NCBI GenBank assembly: GCA_016806645.1
Contig: JACSYO010001618.1
Location: 1,012,501 to 1,076,500, forward strand
Origin: Ophiodon elongatus
Taxonomy: Eukaryota > Chordata > Actinopteri > Perciformes > Hexagrammidae
Reading direction: 5' to 3'
Length of the DNA: 64,000 nt
Of the stretch, positions 1 through 11,346 are shown piece by piece. The notes beneath the pieces were generated by a model. The model ran no database searches. It was given only the letters and a program-made list of their open reading frames with translations, and had not been told where the DNA came from. Each line of letters opens with the position of its first letter. The first letter of the stretch is position 1. Made by a program: the position numbers and the translations under genes.

Positions 1-30
1 TACATTAAAACCAGTATTTGACTTTCCCAG

Positions 31-210
31 GGTTCGGATGGCCGAACAGCTGGATCTTTCAAGTGAATCCATCCCTCTCTCCTACTATTCCTCCTTCTTT
101 TCTTCCTCTGTGCCCAGTGCGAGACCATTGTAGTTCCCACAAGCATAACAGCAGCAGTTGGAGTGATGGCGAGCCAGATGGGAACATTTTTTTCAGGGTT
201 CACAGCATTC
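31..210 (+). CDS. Possible last exon(s) of an upstream plus-strand gene
   Basis: Two splice-like segments are in frame with each other. TTTGACTTTCCCAG precedes a short open stretch reading FGWPNSWIFQ (about 31-51, donor-like GTGAAT). TTCTTCCTCTGTGCCCAG precedes CETIVVPTSITAAVGVMASQ then MGTFFSGFTAFF and a TGA near 210, a hydrophobic segment that could be a final membrane span. A possible poly(A) hexamer AATAAA lies at about 719. I do not recognise the protein, and chance is a real alternative. A different frame of the same stretch is also open. Confidence 0.2.
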
Positions 211-745
211 TTCTGAAGACAACAGCAGGGTCAAGACAAGGTAAAGTCTTCTGTAAAATATTTGCTCATACTTTCGATTACACTTTAAAGACAGAGAGAG
301 AAATTATGTGACACACAAAGATGGTTACTACATATAAAACTGCTGTAACATTTGCTGTCTGTAAAGTTCACATAAAGTTCTTCCATCAAAGAGGTTTTTA
401 ACAACTGGTCCTAGTCATCAAATTATAGGATGGAGGTGTTTGCGGGCAGTCTTCTTCCCCGACTTACTGTCCTTGTTCAGAGCAGATGTTCAGAGTGTTC
501 TGGTGTCAGTGATGAGCAGTGTAAAAACAGGCTTACACATGTCACCATATCGTTACAACTAGAAGAGGAAGTATGCCATCTGGCCAGCTGGCTCTAATAT
601 GTGCTGCAGCATTGTGTGGAAAAAAAAAATAGAGAGCAAATACTACAGGGTGGAGCCAAAACTCCAATCTGGCTGACTTGACCGCCGTACTCGTTAGCTT
701 TGGATTTGGAGCACATACAATAAAATCTCCAGCAGAGTTTCACAA
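210..745 (+). other. Possible 3' UTR of the upstream gene
   Basis: Non-coding DNA between the weak terminal-exon candidate and AATAAA at about 719-724 (in ACATACAATAAAATCTCC). It depends entirely on the reality of that exon. Confidence 0.2.
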
Positions 746-749
746 GTTC

Positions 750-3700
750 TCATAAGTAAGCCATTAATTTTATACTGCATACACACACAAGGACACACAC
801 TGTCTCAATGTCAACCCTCCCTGTGCAGTTTTGTTTTCAGTGACAATAATTACGGGTTTTAACAGTCGAGAAATGGGCTTGTTGCAGATGATAAAGGAAA
901 TTGCAGAATTCCATCATGGAGCATTTGTATTTTGACAGGGAGAAAGCTGAGCCAAGTGAAAAAAGAGAACATGCCATTTTTGAGCGGCGTGTCTGTGAGG
1001 CGCTGGTGTTTTGATATGTGCCTGTGCAGAGTGAGAAGGGAAAGTGGGCCCCTGTCTGGGAGAAAGGGCTGAAGCTCTGTTATGGAGCTTAGGTCTCCAT
1101 CTATCCTAATAAAAAACACTTAAGCCAAACAGCCCCCTCTTGCTCTCCCTGTGTCTGATCCTGGGAGCTACCTGCAGGCCCTCCACAGAGCACATTTAAT
1201 AATGGTCTCCACCCCGAGAGATGGGCAGTCCATATGACTCTAGGCTGGAGGCAGCAGCAGAGTATTCTGGGAAGGCTTTGAGGCTTGTCGTACCGGCGTG
1301 AAAGGTGTGTTTAGAGACCCTGCAGTGTCTTTTTCACAAATCTAACACTGCTGTACTGTTTTTTCAATATTGATATTTTTGACATTTTTCCAAACTACTG
1401 AAATGAACCGCAATCGAACTGACACATTTGTGTTTATTTCTCCCTTCTTCGCTCTTTTTCACCCAGGCTTTTCTTTGATGGTGTTCATGGAAGCAGTTTG
1501 AAGTGTTTTTCCTTTGCCACCGTAATCCCTGTTTCTGTTCCACACAGGCCCTGATGTGAATGAGCGGGAACGTAATGAAAGACTTGTGCTTTCCAAGGTG
1601 TTAAACCAGAATAAAAAGTGGCATTTTTTATTTGTTTTGCCTCGTGTTTGATTCTTGGTAATGCAGACAATCAACAGGGTAGAGGAGTTAAGTGCATTAT
1701 AAATTACTGAGAGGGAGCCACCTCGCTCTTGGAGCTCATCCTGATGCTGCTGCTGCCACTTTGGGTTATGTGAGGAGTAAAGTACTTTAGCAGAGACCGT
1801 GGAGCTGCTCCACAGCACTCCTTTGCATATCAAATAAACAGCAGGGCATGATGGCGGTGCCAACCCAGACAGCTATGTTATATGTAAATGGTGACGCATG
1901 TGCGGATGTCTGTAAAGGTGCCATTGAAGTCTATTGAATACCTCCTATGATACAGATCATTGTGACATTGTGGCTGAGGTTGAGTTGGTTTGTGTGTGGA
2001 GTGTATAGAGTCCTGAGGAGATGTTTCAAATGGTGAGCTTTACCTTCAGGGTGACACGTTTCATTTGAAGCATCACAGGTGAATATGGTAATTAAAACTA
2101 ACCTATTCACAGAGAATATAATTCGCTTTTTTACACACGAGACGTTTCATATAAACAGTAACACGGTTCCCGATCATTCGTACTGCTTTCATGTTTTTGA
2201 AATACATCGTGTTGATAAATACATATATTTTAATAGTGAATGCTTTTTCTTAAAAAAAAAGAAAAAAAAGAAAAGAAAAGAAAAGAAAAGAAAGAAAGAA
2301 AGATCAGGATTTTCATGCTGAAGTACCATGTTTATGGTGCCCTTTTCTGTGTCCTCAATCCGTAGGGAAAAGATCCATGACTCTTATTTTCATAACAAAG
2401 CGTTCCAGAGTCCAGCAAACAAACTGTTGTATGGATGTACTATTGATTTCACATTCACACGTCCAGACTTAAAGGGACTATGGGATTGCCCATGAATCCC
2501 AAATCTGTGTGCTACTCACAGTCTGTCAAGTTGACATCCACTCTCTTCTGTAAACTGGCAAGATTATTCACTCAACAGGATCTCTCTCCCTTTCATCCTG
2601 CGAACTACAGGCCAATCCGGCCGCTGACAGCCAAGTGATAGCATACAGATGGAAATGAGGGCGAGCGGGGGAATGGTGCTGTTTGTCAAACACTGGAGAA
2701 AGCTTCTGGGTTCAGGGAGTAGGCTGCTGCACCAAAGTGGGTCCTCCGACTCTGATTTCACTTACTGTGAGGTTTCAAAACCCAAAATCGAACACAGTTA
2801 TCACACATGTTGTATGTCGACTGAACTTAGAACTCAATATGATCTGATTACCACAAGATATGTTGTAGAGCCATCAAAGAGGAAATCCCATGTTTTACCA
2901 CAAGCTTGTTGCAAGACACTTCAATTGCTACCATTTAACACTTACAGATGTGTAGCACTTTATTATAAGTAACGATAAAGCCGAATATCGTAGTGTTTTT
3001 TGGCCTAAAGGGCCTGCTGATGTATGCACAATAATTTATTATCTCCCTCTATTATAAACAACCTGTTCTGAGCCGAAGAAGACGGTGAGAACTCACAGTC
3101 TGCTGAGGGGATGTCAGATAGTTGGGTAAATAAATGACATATGGCCACTACATTGATAACAATCATATAACAGCTAACTGGTCTAAAAAACAGATACGAG
3201 CAATGTGTGCTGTGAAATGTATTTCCTTCTCCTTGGGCTAAAGATAACATGCATTCTTCCCTGTAGTCCACCAAGCAATACAAAGAATGCATTCTGCCCT
3301 TTCAATCATAACGCTGGCTTCTGCTCGGAGATGGTCATTGTGCTCTCTATAACACAATTCACAGTCACTGGGATGAAACCAATTTGAGCTCCTTTCAAGA
3401 TAATGCAAATAAATATCAATGCTGATTTACCTGTTTTTTTTCCCATAACTTTCCTCTCTTCGCTCCCTTATCAGCACACAGAGCATTTCTCTCTTTCTTA
3501 AGGGTCGAATGAAAGGTCTCCCTTTTCTTGAGAATCAAGGCAGAGGAGAAGCCTGGTCCAGGACTGATTCATGTCGCACACACTGGTGGGATGTTATGCA
3601 TGGATAATTGATTGTCGAAGCAGCATGGCCACTGTTGGATCTTGATGGTGCTGCCGAAATGTCACCTTACTGATGTTACAGCGGCGCCGATATTAAAAAG

Positions 3701-4620
3701 GCTGGTCTCAAAGGCTTCCATCCGAGCACACTTCTCTCCCACTGTGTCTGGGAGAGACAGCACTGTTTGTCAGGCTTCTATTTCAGAGAGACAGATCTTG
3801 CATTTGCAACCTTATCTGCACAGGACAGTGCACCCACTTCTAGAAGTGTATTGAACATTTCCAATCATTGGGATATATCACTCTGCTTTTAAAATGGAAA
3901 TCAAAAGTGTGGGAATAGTGAGCGGGAGAAAACAGACTTAATTGAGATTGCATAGGATTTATTTATAGGCGGTTTGTCTCCCCCATAACCCCCGAAAATT
4001 ACACTCCGCGCTGCAAATACCCCATTCGACAACAATAAAGAAGCCATCATTTTCGTGGGAATGTTTTCATACCAATTTTGAAGAAGTTTTAAAGGAATAT
4101 TGTTTGGAAACGTCTCAGACATTAAGTCAGATAATGCAGTATGCATTTATATAAAAAGTAGGAGATTAAGTGAGTAGAATCCGGTTAATTTCAGAGTTGG
4201 GATAGTGTACGGAAAGCTGAGCAGGGACTGGTAAACTGTGTTAATCTATAAAGGCTTATGCAGGTAAAAATAGACTACACCTGCATGCCTTTTTACCTCC
4301 ATAATATGTTGCAGAGGGAGACCATTGAGCATCCATTTCCATTACCAAGGAAGGGAAAAAGGATATTTTAGCATCAGTTTTCGTAGTGGCTCCGGTACAT
4401 TGTTCAAAGAATGAAATGTATTGCTGCCATCAATTCGAAAGCCTGAGCGAGAAAAACCTGAACAGAATCAGAATTCTTTGCTAAATTTGTTGCACCATGA
4501 ATGGTGCTGAGTTGCAAACATAAGTAATACCACATAGAAATAAAACTCCTCTGATTAAGGTATGATAAATTCATGAACAAATATTTGAACGAACAACGAG
4601 TAGGATTTTCCTAAAACAAA
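750..4620. other. Non-coding DNA upstream of park7, left part
   Basis: No coding exon supported on either strand. It holds an A-rich AAAAG repeat at 2251-2302 and otherwise unique sequence. Open frames of up to 134 codons lack splice sites and protein-like composition. Confidence 0.6.
2251..2302. repeat. A-rich / AAAAG simple repeat
   Basis: Run of A followed by repeated AAAAG and AAAG units, read directly from the sequence. Confidence 0.9.
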
Positions 4621-4626
4621 ATGTAT

Positions 4627-5157
4627 CAGCGTTGTAGTTCTCGAGACTGGTATCAAGACCACATTTAGAAGGTCTCAATTTTTACTCTGTCTCGTCTTGG
4701 ACTCAGACAAAGAAGACTCTGGATTTTATTTCAAGTCAGTATTTCAACTGTGGGAATATCACTTAATTGTGCATTGCCTGATTTATTTGTGATTGCTAAT
4801 TAAAAAAAAGGAATAGTCACAATTAAAATTCCTCTCTGCAATGCCTTTTATCAAGACATAACATGGTACACTTATACACACACGCACACACACACACACA
4901 CGGCAATACAAGAGGTGGATATTCTTTTTTCTGTGGGTGGATTTAAGGAAATGTAGATCTTTCAGATCAACTTTAGGAGTGTCTCAGTTCGTATGCTCCC
5001 GATTGTATCGTATGCGTGTCATGCAGTGTGGGACTCAATCTGCTTTGGTCTTGACTCTCAACCCCTCAAAGTTTAATTTTGTTACAATCTTGATACACTC
5101 TGCTCTTGCACATGACTTGGTATCGGTTGAGGTGGTCTTGACTACATCACAGCACTG
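4627..5157. mobile_element. Non-autonomous DNA transposon (MITE) of the 'GTCTTGGTCTTG' teleost type
   Basis: Left end CAGCGTTGTAGTTCTCGAGA and right end ...GACTACATCACAGCACTG form imperfect terminal inverted repeats. The flanks are rich in AGACC/GGTCT/CTTGG words (tctcgtcttggactcag; cttgatacactctgctcttg), the hallmark of a widespread teleost MITE that I recall as hAT-like. The middle carries a CA microsatellite at 4875-4901. No transposase is encoded. Confidence 0.6.
4875..4901. repeat. (CA)n microsatellite
   Basis: CA dinucleotide run with one CG interruption, inside the MITE at 4627-5157. Confidence 0.9.
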
Positions 5158-5159
5158 TA

Positions 5160-8100
5160 CAGAGTAATACAAAAAAGAATCCCTCTCAATCATGTATTAC
5201 CCACTGGAAGTGTGTGGCAGTGTTTATATCTGCATACCCTGGCCTTTGCCTATCATTTTCTTTTCTTCTTTTGCTGTGTTGGGGACGTTTCTGGGCGTCA
5301 ACCTCTGTAGAAACGTATCGACCAGGTGCCAGATCGTAAGCACGTTTCCAAGAGGAAGCTATGAAAATGGCAGACATTGCGCCGGGGAAAAAAACCCGCA
5401 AATATAACAAGGTGAAACACCAAGTGGACAAAGCTTGACGCAACCCAGACACAGAGTGAATCCGGGTTTGGATTTCACATGCTGGCAAGCACAATAACCC
5501 TCGTAGAGCTGGGGAAGAGGGTGCACCAACAAATCCTACTTATTGTGCCTTTTACTGTCTTTTATGAGAAATGTTACTGAGCAATGGTAGTTGTTTTTTT
5601 TCTTTTTTCGATGCACTTTTTTCCAAATTTATTTTAGAAATAATATAACAATATTTTTGTTGAGTATTGGGTTTCCATTGTGTATCTACAGTTAAAGGGA
5701 TAACCCTTTCCATATTGTGCCTCTCTGACATACTGAAACCATTCAGAACTCAGGGCTTCCCCCGTAATCAAGTGTGAATGAACATGTAAACTTAGCCAAG
5801 TATTAACAGAACTTGGCCTGTCTTCTGCACGCAGCAGTTCATGCTGCTGTGTGAATCCTGGTTGGCGTGACAGAGGTAAAAGGCAAACAGCTTGAAGAGT
5901 GAAGAGGACCCAAAACAGACAGGCGGGAACAGACCATACTGTTTGGCAGAGGGCTGCTGCTGAAAAGGGAGAAAGGAGCATTAATAGCCACCATATGTCT
6001 GCATATTCTGGGGTCTCCATAGTAAATTTCATTACCCGACGCACAAAGTGGACCATCTAAAAGATGTGTGTAACGTGGCCTGAGACAGCTACCGTGTGAA
6101 AAGCAGGCCGTAATGTGTGAGAGCCACGGCCTGATCTGTCACGCTGGGGTCTTTAAGGAAAAACGGGGGTAGCAGCTGTTTGGTTCACCTGTCCTGTCCT
6201 GTACACGGCTCTCCATCAAACCAGAGGCTACTGTCCTCACAGGCCTGCACCCACAGACATGTTCCTCCATAGTAATCTCAGATGTAACACTCCTCTCTAA
6301 TGTGACGACATTTACAAGATTGCACCTCTGTTCATCAGACTTGTACAATTATATGGTGTTCAATTTATATAAGCACACTGGTTATAGTGGGAGAGATATC
6401 CATAAACATACTGCAAGGTCTTTAACCTGTCCATGCTCCATAACAAACCATGTTTTTCCACTGGACGTTGAGTGGGATGAGCCAACACAGAAGGACACAG
6501 GTTCCTGTGTAGACTAAACTAAATCATCATGTGTTTATTGATGCTTATTTTCAAGTGCCTACTAGTCAAAGAGTTGGAACTTTTTTGTCTGAGTTCACTG
6601 TGGGAAAGTCTTTAGCAAAAAATATGCACAGCCTGAGTATGTGATTGAATTAAATTTAACTGTTTGCACATATGTTCCCTTGTTTAAGGGGGAAAGTTAC
6701 TACAGCACTGCTTAAGCTGTGGATTATCTGTCTGCGTCCTCTGCCTCTTTAGCATCAACATAAATTCACCCACTCAGAGTCTATCACACATCCACAGAGC
6801 TCCCTGAGAGAGAGCGGACCTTAGGGAAGCCCAAGCAGGGGGGGACCTCGACAGAGCCGAGTGGAGCTGAGCAGGGTTGCGGTTGAGCCCATGGGCATGG
6901 CCCTCTCACTCTCTGGCAACCACTTTGTTAGGCACACAACACTAATCCTCCTTGTGTCTTTATTGCCCTCTGTGTAGAGGAGCAGGCCGGGGCTGGGGCT
7001 GGGGCTGGGGCTGGGGATGGGGATGGGGGGGGGGGGAGCACCGCTGCAGGGCCAGTATCATCAGCATTCCTGTTTGAAGATAGGCCACGCTGTACAGCAT
7101 TAAGGAGTCTAATAGAGGCAAGCTGAGAGAAGAACAGACTGATACTCACTGAGACAGAGAGGGAGAATAAAGAAAAAGGAGAGTCACTTTTGCCCCCCTC
7201 GTAAAATAGCACGGATGGGGGCATAATTTGAGGATAGGCAGATTATTTAAACTAGAAATGACTGTGAGGCAATTGTGGTTCATGTTGTTCAACATACTCA
7301 GTAATCTAAACAACACATTAATGTGTTGCCTTAATTTGTAATACTGCCTCTGTAGCTGAAAACAATTTGTCATGCGTTGCATTTATGGGGATCTCATTTT
7401 GAATAATTCTAAAGCATTTAAAACAAATTGTGAAATGGATGTTGAGACATACATCCAAACACGTCTTTGTTCAGTTTATCTGTTTGTTTGGTAATATATA
7501 GTGTACATCTGATAACTTTTAATGATTTGACAAAGAAGAGAACAAATTGCCTTTGTTGTAGCTTTACGAAGTCAACTTTTGTTTTGTGTTATTTTCTTTA
7601 TGTAATTTGCAGTTTTTTTTCGCAGATTATTGTTGAAAATATTCTCACACACTTGGCCTTTCTTTTTGAACTAGCCTACTCAACTGGCGCCATCTTGTGT
7701 CTGTATGGGGCTGCTGACTGCCGACACAGGTGCATAAAATTCAATGTCACCTTTTCCCCCAGATCTCCTCACCGTCTCCCAGCTGTCACCTGAGCGCTTG
7801 GCAGCATAAAGTAATAGCATCAAGATGCAATCAAGATTATATGCTTGTCACTCATTCCATGCACTCAGTGGCTTACAATGTGTGAAACAGACACAAGATA
7901 AAGCCTGTGCACAGATGGGAAGATAAAATGCTTCTAAATATTCATCAGTTCTCTGACTGCAGCAATGTAAGCCCTTAATGCTGCCATTAGATCACTGGGA
8001 AGGAGTCACCGGTTAGCAAAGGGTTGGACCATAATGAGTTGAAATGTAGCAATGCAAAGAATATATAAAGAAAAACATCTGAAAATTTTAATCTATCCCC

Positions 8101-10560
8101 AAAGAAGGAAATATTCTGGAACCACTTTTGAATTTTGTGGCACTCTTCCTTCCTGGGGATCTGAAACAGGTTGCTGCAGCTGTATCTCAACTAAACAGAG
8201 CCTCTGCTTGTAAGCTACATCCATATTAGCAGTTTATTTCCATGTTTACACCGTTTCATATTCTTTGCAATAGTAACAGGATTACTTTGTGACAAATGGT
8301 AATTTGTGGAATTCCCTCATTTCAGTTTGAGGATTTTCTTTTTCCTCTGTCCCCGTCTTATAAAAAAGATGTTTCTGTATTCTCGTCTCCCCGGAGGTTT
8401 GATTCCAGAAGCCCTTCAGGTTTTCGAGCAGACCTCTGCGAAGGGCCAGATAAAGCAGAGCAAGGCCTGGTGGGGCAGGCATGAGGGAGCAAGAGAGAAA
8501 TAATAATACGCAAAGGAATCCACTGATGTGCACCCTATACTCAACAGGCCAATCTCAAATATCCCAAAAAGAACATACAAACTATTCTGTACCGCATGTA
8601 CCATATACACAGCGAATGACCATCTTCTACCATGCCACACTACTGGCCCATAACATTTTGTATATTTTGTTCACATACACACTATATGCCATTTTCCAAA
8701 GCATGTTGCAGTGTTAAAGGATATGTTTGGCAAAACCAAATGTTGGTTCCTACTAAACTTTTCTCATGGAATAATAAGTGCTATACTCATTCGTGACAAC
8801 AGGGCGGTGTATATGGGACCGACTGGATGAATAAACTACAGTGTTTAACGTAATAAATAAATCCAGTGCAATAATGTGGCTCAAATATGTGTTTTTTTAA
8901 AAGTTTTTAGATAACAGTAGTCATTTATGGCACAAAGGAATAAGCTATATCAGCTTTGGCTACACAGACAATACTTGTCAGATCTATTTATTGATAGTTT
9001 TGGTCTTTTAATGGGCTTTTGTTGTCGATGATGAAAATATAGGAAATCGCCAGACTTATTCTTAAATGTCTTTTCATTATTTTCCAGGCATTGTTTTATT
9101 TTAAGAGTTGAACCTGCTTGACATGAGAAGTTGAACCCCTGTGCTGGTTATAATTCATCAGTTGTCGGTCCGGCCCTTTGTTTTCAGTGTCTCAGACATT
9201 ACTTGTACATTACTGCCACTTTGAAATATTTCCTCAGTGTAATCTTGCACTTTATGACTACACACTGAAAGGAATTAGTAAATGTACAGAAGTGAATTAA
9301 TGTATGGAAATTAGCTCGAGTGCCACCGCGGGTCTGGTTCAGTTGATCCCCAGCTGCATATGTTGGTAATCACCGCTGCCTCTTGGATTCACTCACAGGC
9401 ACGCAATGAACAACCTGCTGCCAGCACCCCCTACGCTTTTGTCTAATCTGCCGTTTCACTGGGCTCTAGTTTGTCGCACAAATATGAAAGTGAATCTCAG
9501 CAGCAGAATGCACAGAGGCACATTAACTAGGATGGGTGCCTGCACGCCAAAGCCCCCGACATTAAGTCTAGGATTTACACTGGAATATGATTCCCAAACT
9601 GTCTTAAGAGTTTGGTGCAGAAGTTCTCAGACGGATCTTGAAGAACTTGGTGAACTCGGTGACTTGCTGCCTGGTGTTGTTTTCAAATCCACATTCATTG
9701 AGTTACTGAATTAACTCTCTGCATAGCAATTTATAGCTGAGCATAAGCCTGTGATTAACTGGCATTAACTGATACATGGTTTGTGTTTTTAAAAATAGCA
9801 TTTGTGGAGTTGTCTCCAAGTTTCCCTTTCCTTAGATTCAAGACAGTGAAGGTTAGTGTTTAATGTAAACTTCATTCTTAAGCCTCCCTTGACATCCCCT
9901 CAAGAATCTTTGGTTAATGCCTCCACCTACTGGAAGAAAGTATGTAGTGTGTGTTGTTCAAGGCCTTTTTATGCTCCTTGCTTTGATGTGGCTGCCTGTA
10001 GCTAAACTATCACTGACTAGACATGTTTTGTTTCTAGTGGTGTACCAGAAAGTAATTATACATTCATCTTCTTATAAGAGTTTATTTATGGCACCAAAAG
10101 CTGGATCATCTTCAGAATACAATAGTGGACTTGAATGTGCACAAATGAAACTGGATAAGGTAAATCTTTTTAAGGTGTACAGTCAATTAAAACAAACACT
10201 GAAATCGACCAGACATTTTTTCAAGTCAAATAATAGTATCATTCTTATTCCTATCAATTACTTAAGTTTAAATCATTAATCTCTAATGTGAGTCCAGTAT
10301 TTGTGACCATGCTTAATCTGATGGCCAAACATTTGTCCTCAAACGTTTTACACACATGGATCACAATGCATATTCTCAACTATTGCACTATCAAAAAAAT
10401 AAAACTTAAAGCTGCTAGAGTCTGGGTTGAGCTTCTAAAACTATACCTGCAGAGGACAGAAACATACTACATTCCTTAGTTTTTGCTGGTTTTGCAGGTG
10501 TAAGTTATTCATATTATTTTTCACAGTTCATATGCCCTGTGGTTCATACTTAGGTAAGGT
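5160..10560. other. Non-coding DNA upstream of park7, right part
   Basis: No exon supported. It contains a G-rich repeat at 6985-7036 and two low-repeat blocks (7,680-8,010 and 9,310-9,690) with balanced composition that may be conserved non-coding DNA. The open frames present have no splice context or recognisable motif. Confidence 0.5.
6985..7036 (+). repeat. G-rich tandem repeat (GGGGCT)n with poly-G tract, G-quadruplex-prone
   Basis: Four or more GGGGCT units grade into GGGGAT units and a run of 12 G. With at least four G-tracts of three or more spaced by 1-3 bases, the plus strand meets the standard G4 consensus. The minus strand would read as a Pro-Ala-rich stretch, which I regard as spurious. 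Confidence 0.85.
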
Positions 10561-10599
10561 CTTAGGTAAGGTATCGTACTCGACATGTGTTATTATTGT

Positions 10600-10778
10600 G
10601 TTATTATTGGTTTAGGGGTTCACGGAGCAGTGTCTTTGAAAGGGGGATAGAGGGACGCAGCCTGGCAACCCTCCTCCTGTCAAAACCTCATTGCAGACTA
10701 TACCAGTGTGCTGCTGGAAGTTGCACCCTGAAAGTTAGCGTCTTTTGCACTTCTCCGTCGCATAACCACAAGCTGAGC
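10600..10778 (+). promoter_or_regulatory. park7: park7 5' UTR / proximal promoter region
   Basis: The 180 bases before the park7 ATG are more GC-rich than their surroundings and hold a few CpGs; CpGs continue into intron 1 to about 11,150. No TATA box or clear 3' splice site was found. The promoter placement is an inference from position and composition. Confidence 0.4.
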
Positions 10779-10868
10779 ATGGCGGGCAAAAGGGCGCTGG
10801 TGATCCTGTCTCAAGGTGCGGAGGAGATGGAGACCGTCATCCCCGTGGACATCATGCGGAGAGCCGGG
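10779..10868 (+). CDS. park7: park7 first coding exon (residues 1-30)
   Basis: Encodes MAGKRALVIL... to ...VDIMRRAG and contains Glu18, which hydrogen-bonds the active-site cysteine in this family. The exon ends after a complete codon (phase 0), as in human. The donor reads GGG|GTTTGT, which is weaker than the usual GTRAGT. The 5' UTR extends upstream, probably from about 10,600, but no clear acceptor or TATA box fixes its start. Confidence 0.95.
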
Positions 10869-11288
10869 GTTTGTGGCTTCTTGTCTGCTAGCTGGTCCCT
10901 TAGCTTGCTAGCTAATAGTACCATTGATCGGCATAGTTTAACCAGCTTGCATGACTTTTATATTGACGTTAGTCAGCTTTTCAGTCGGTGCACAACACCA
11001 CGGCCTCACTGAGCCAAGCAGTCACCGTGACTGCACATGCAGCGTCAAGTTGCATTAGTAAAACACAACGTTTTTAATAATGTCGATTGAGGTTACTTGA
11101 CTGTTCACAGTTTTGATGCGAGGATTGTTGCACTATATTGATGTAACGTTATAACACGTAATCTGGCTCCCCTTTGACGCATTCGTAACCTTTAAAGTGA
11201 GTGCATGAAGAGGCCAAGTTAAATGTCAAAGACCGTCGTCATTCTCCCCCACCCCCCTTTGATAGCCTTCAAAATAAAAGCCATCATC

Positions 11289-11346
<58 letters not shown>

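Noticed and set aside
10587..10778. In-frame open extension of 64 codons before the park7 ATG, Arg-rich and resembling a targeting peptide
   Set aside because: It has no ATG; it begins with GTG, and the ATG at 10779 matches the conserved DJ-1 start with a good context.
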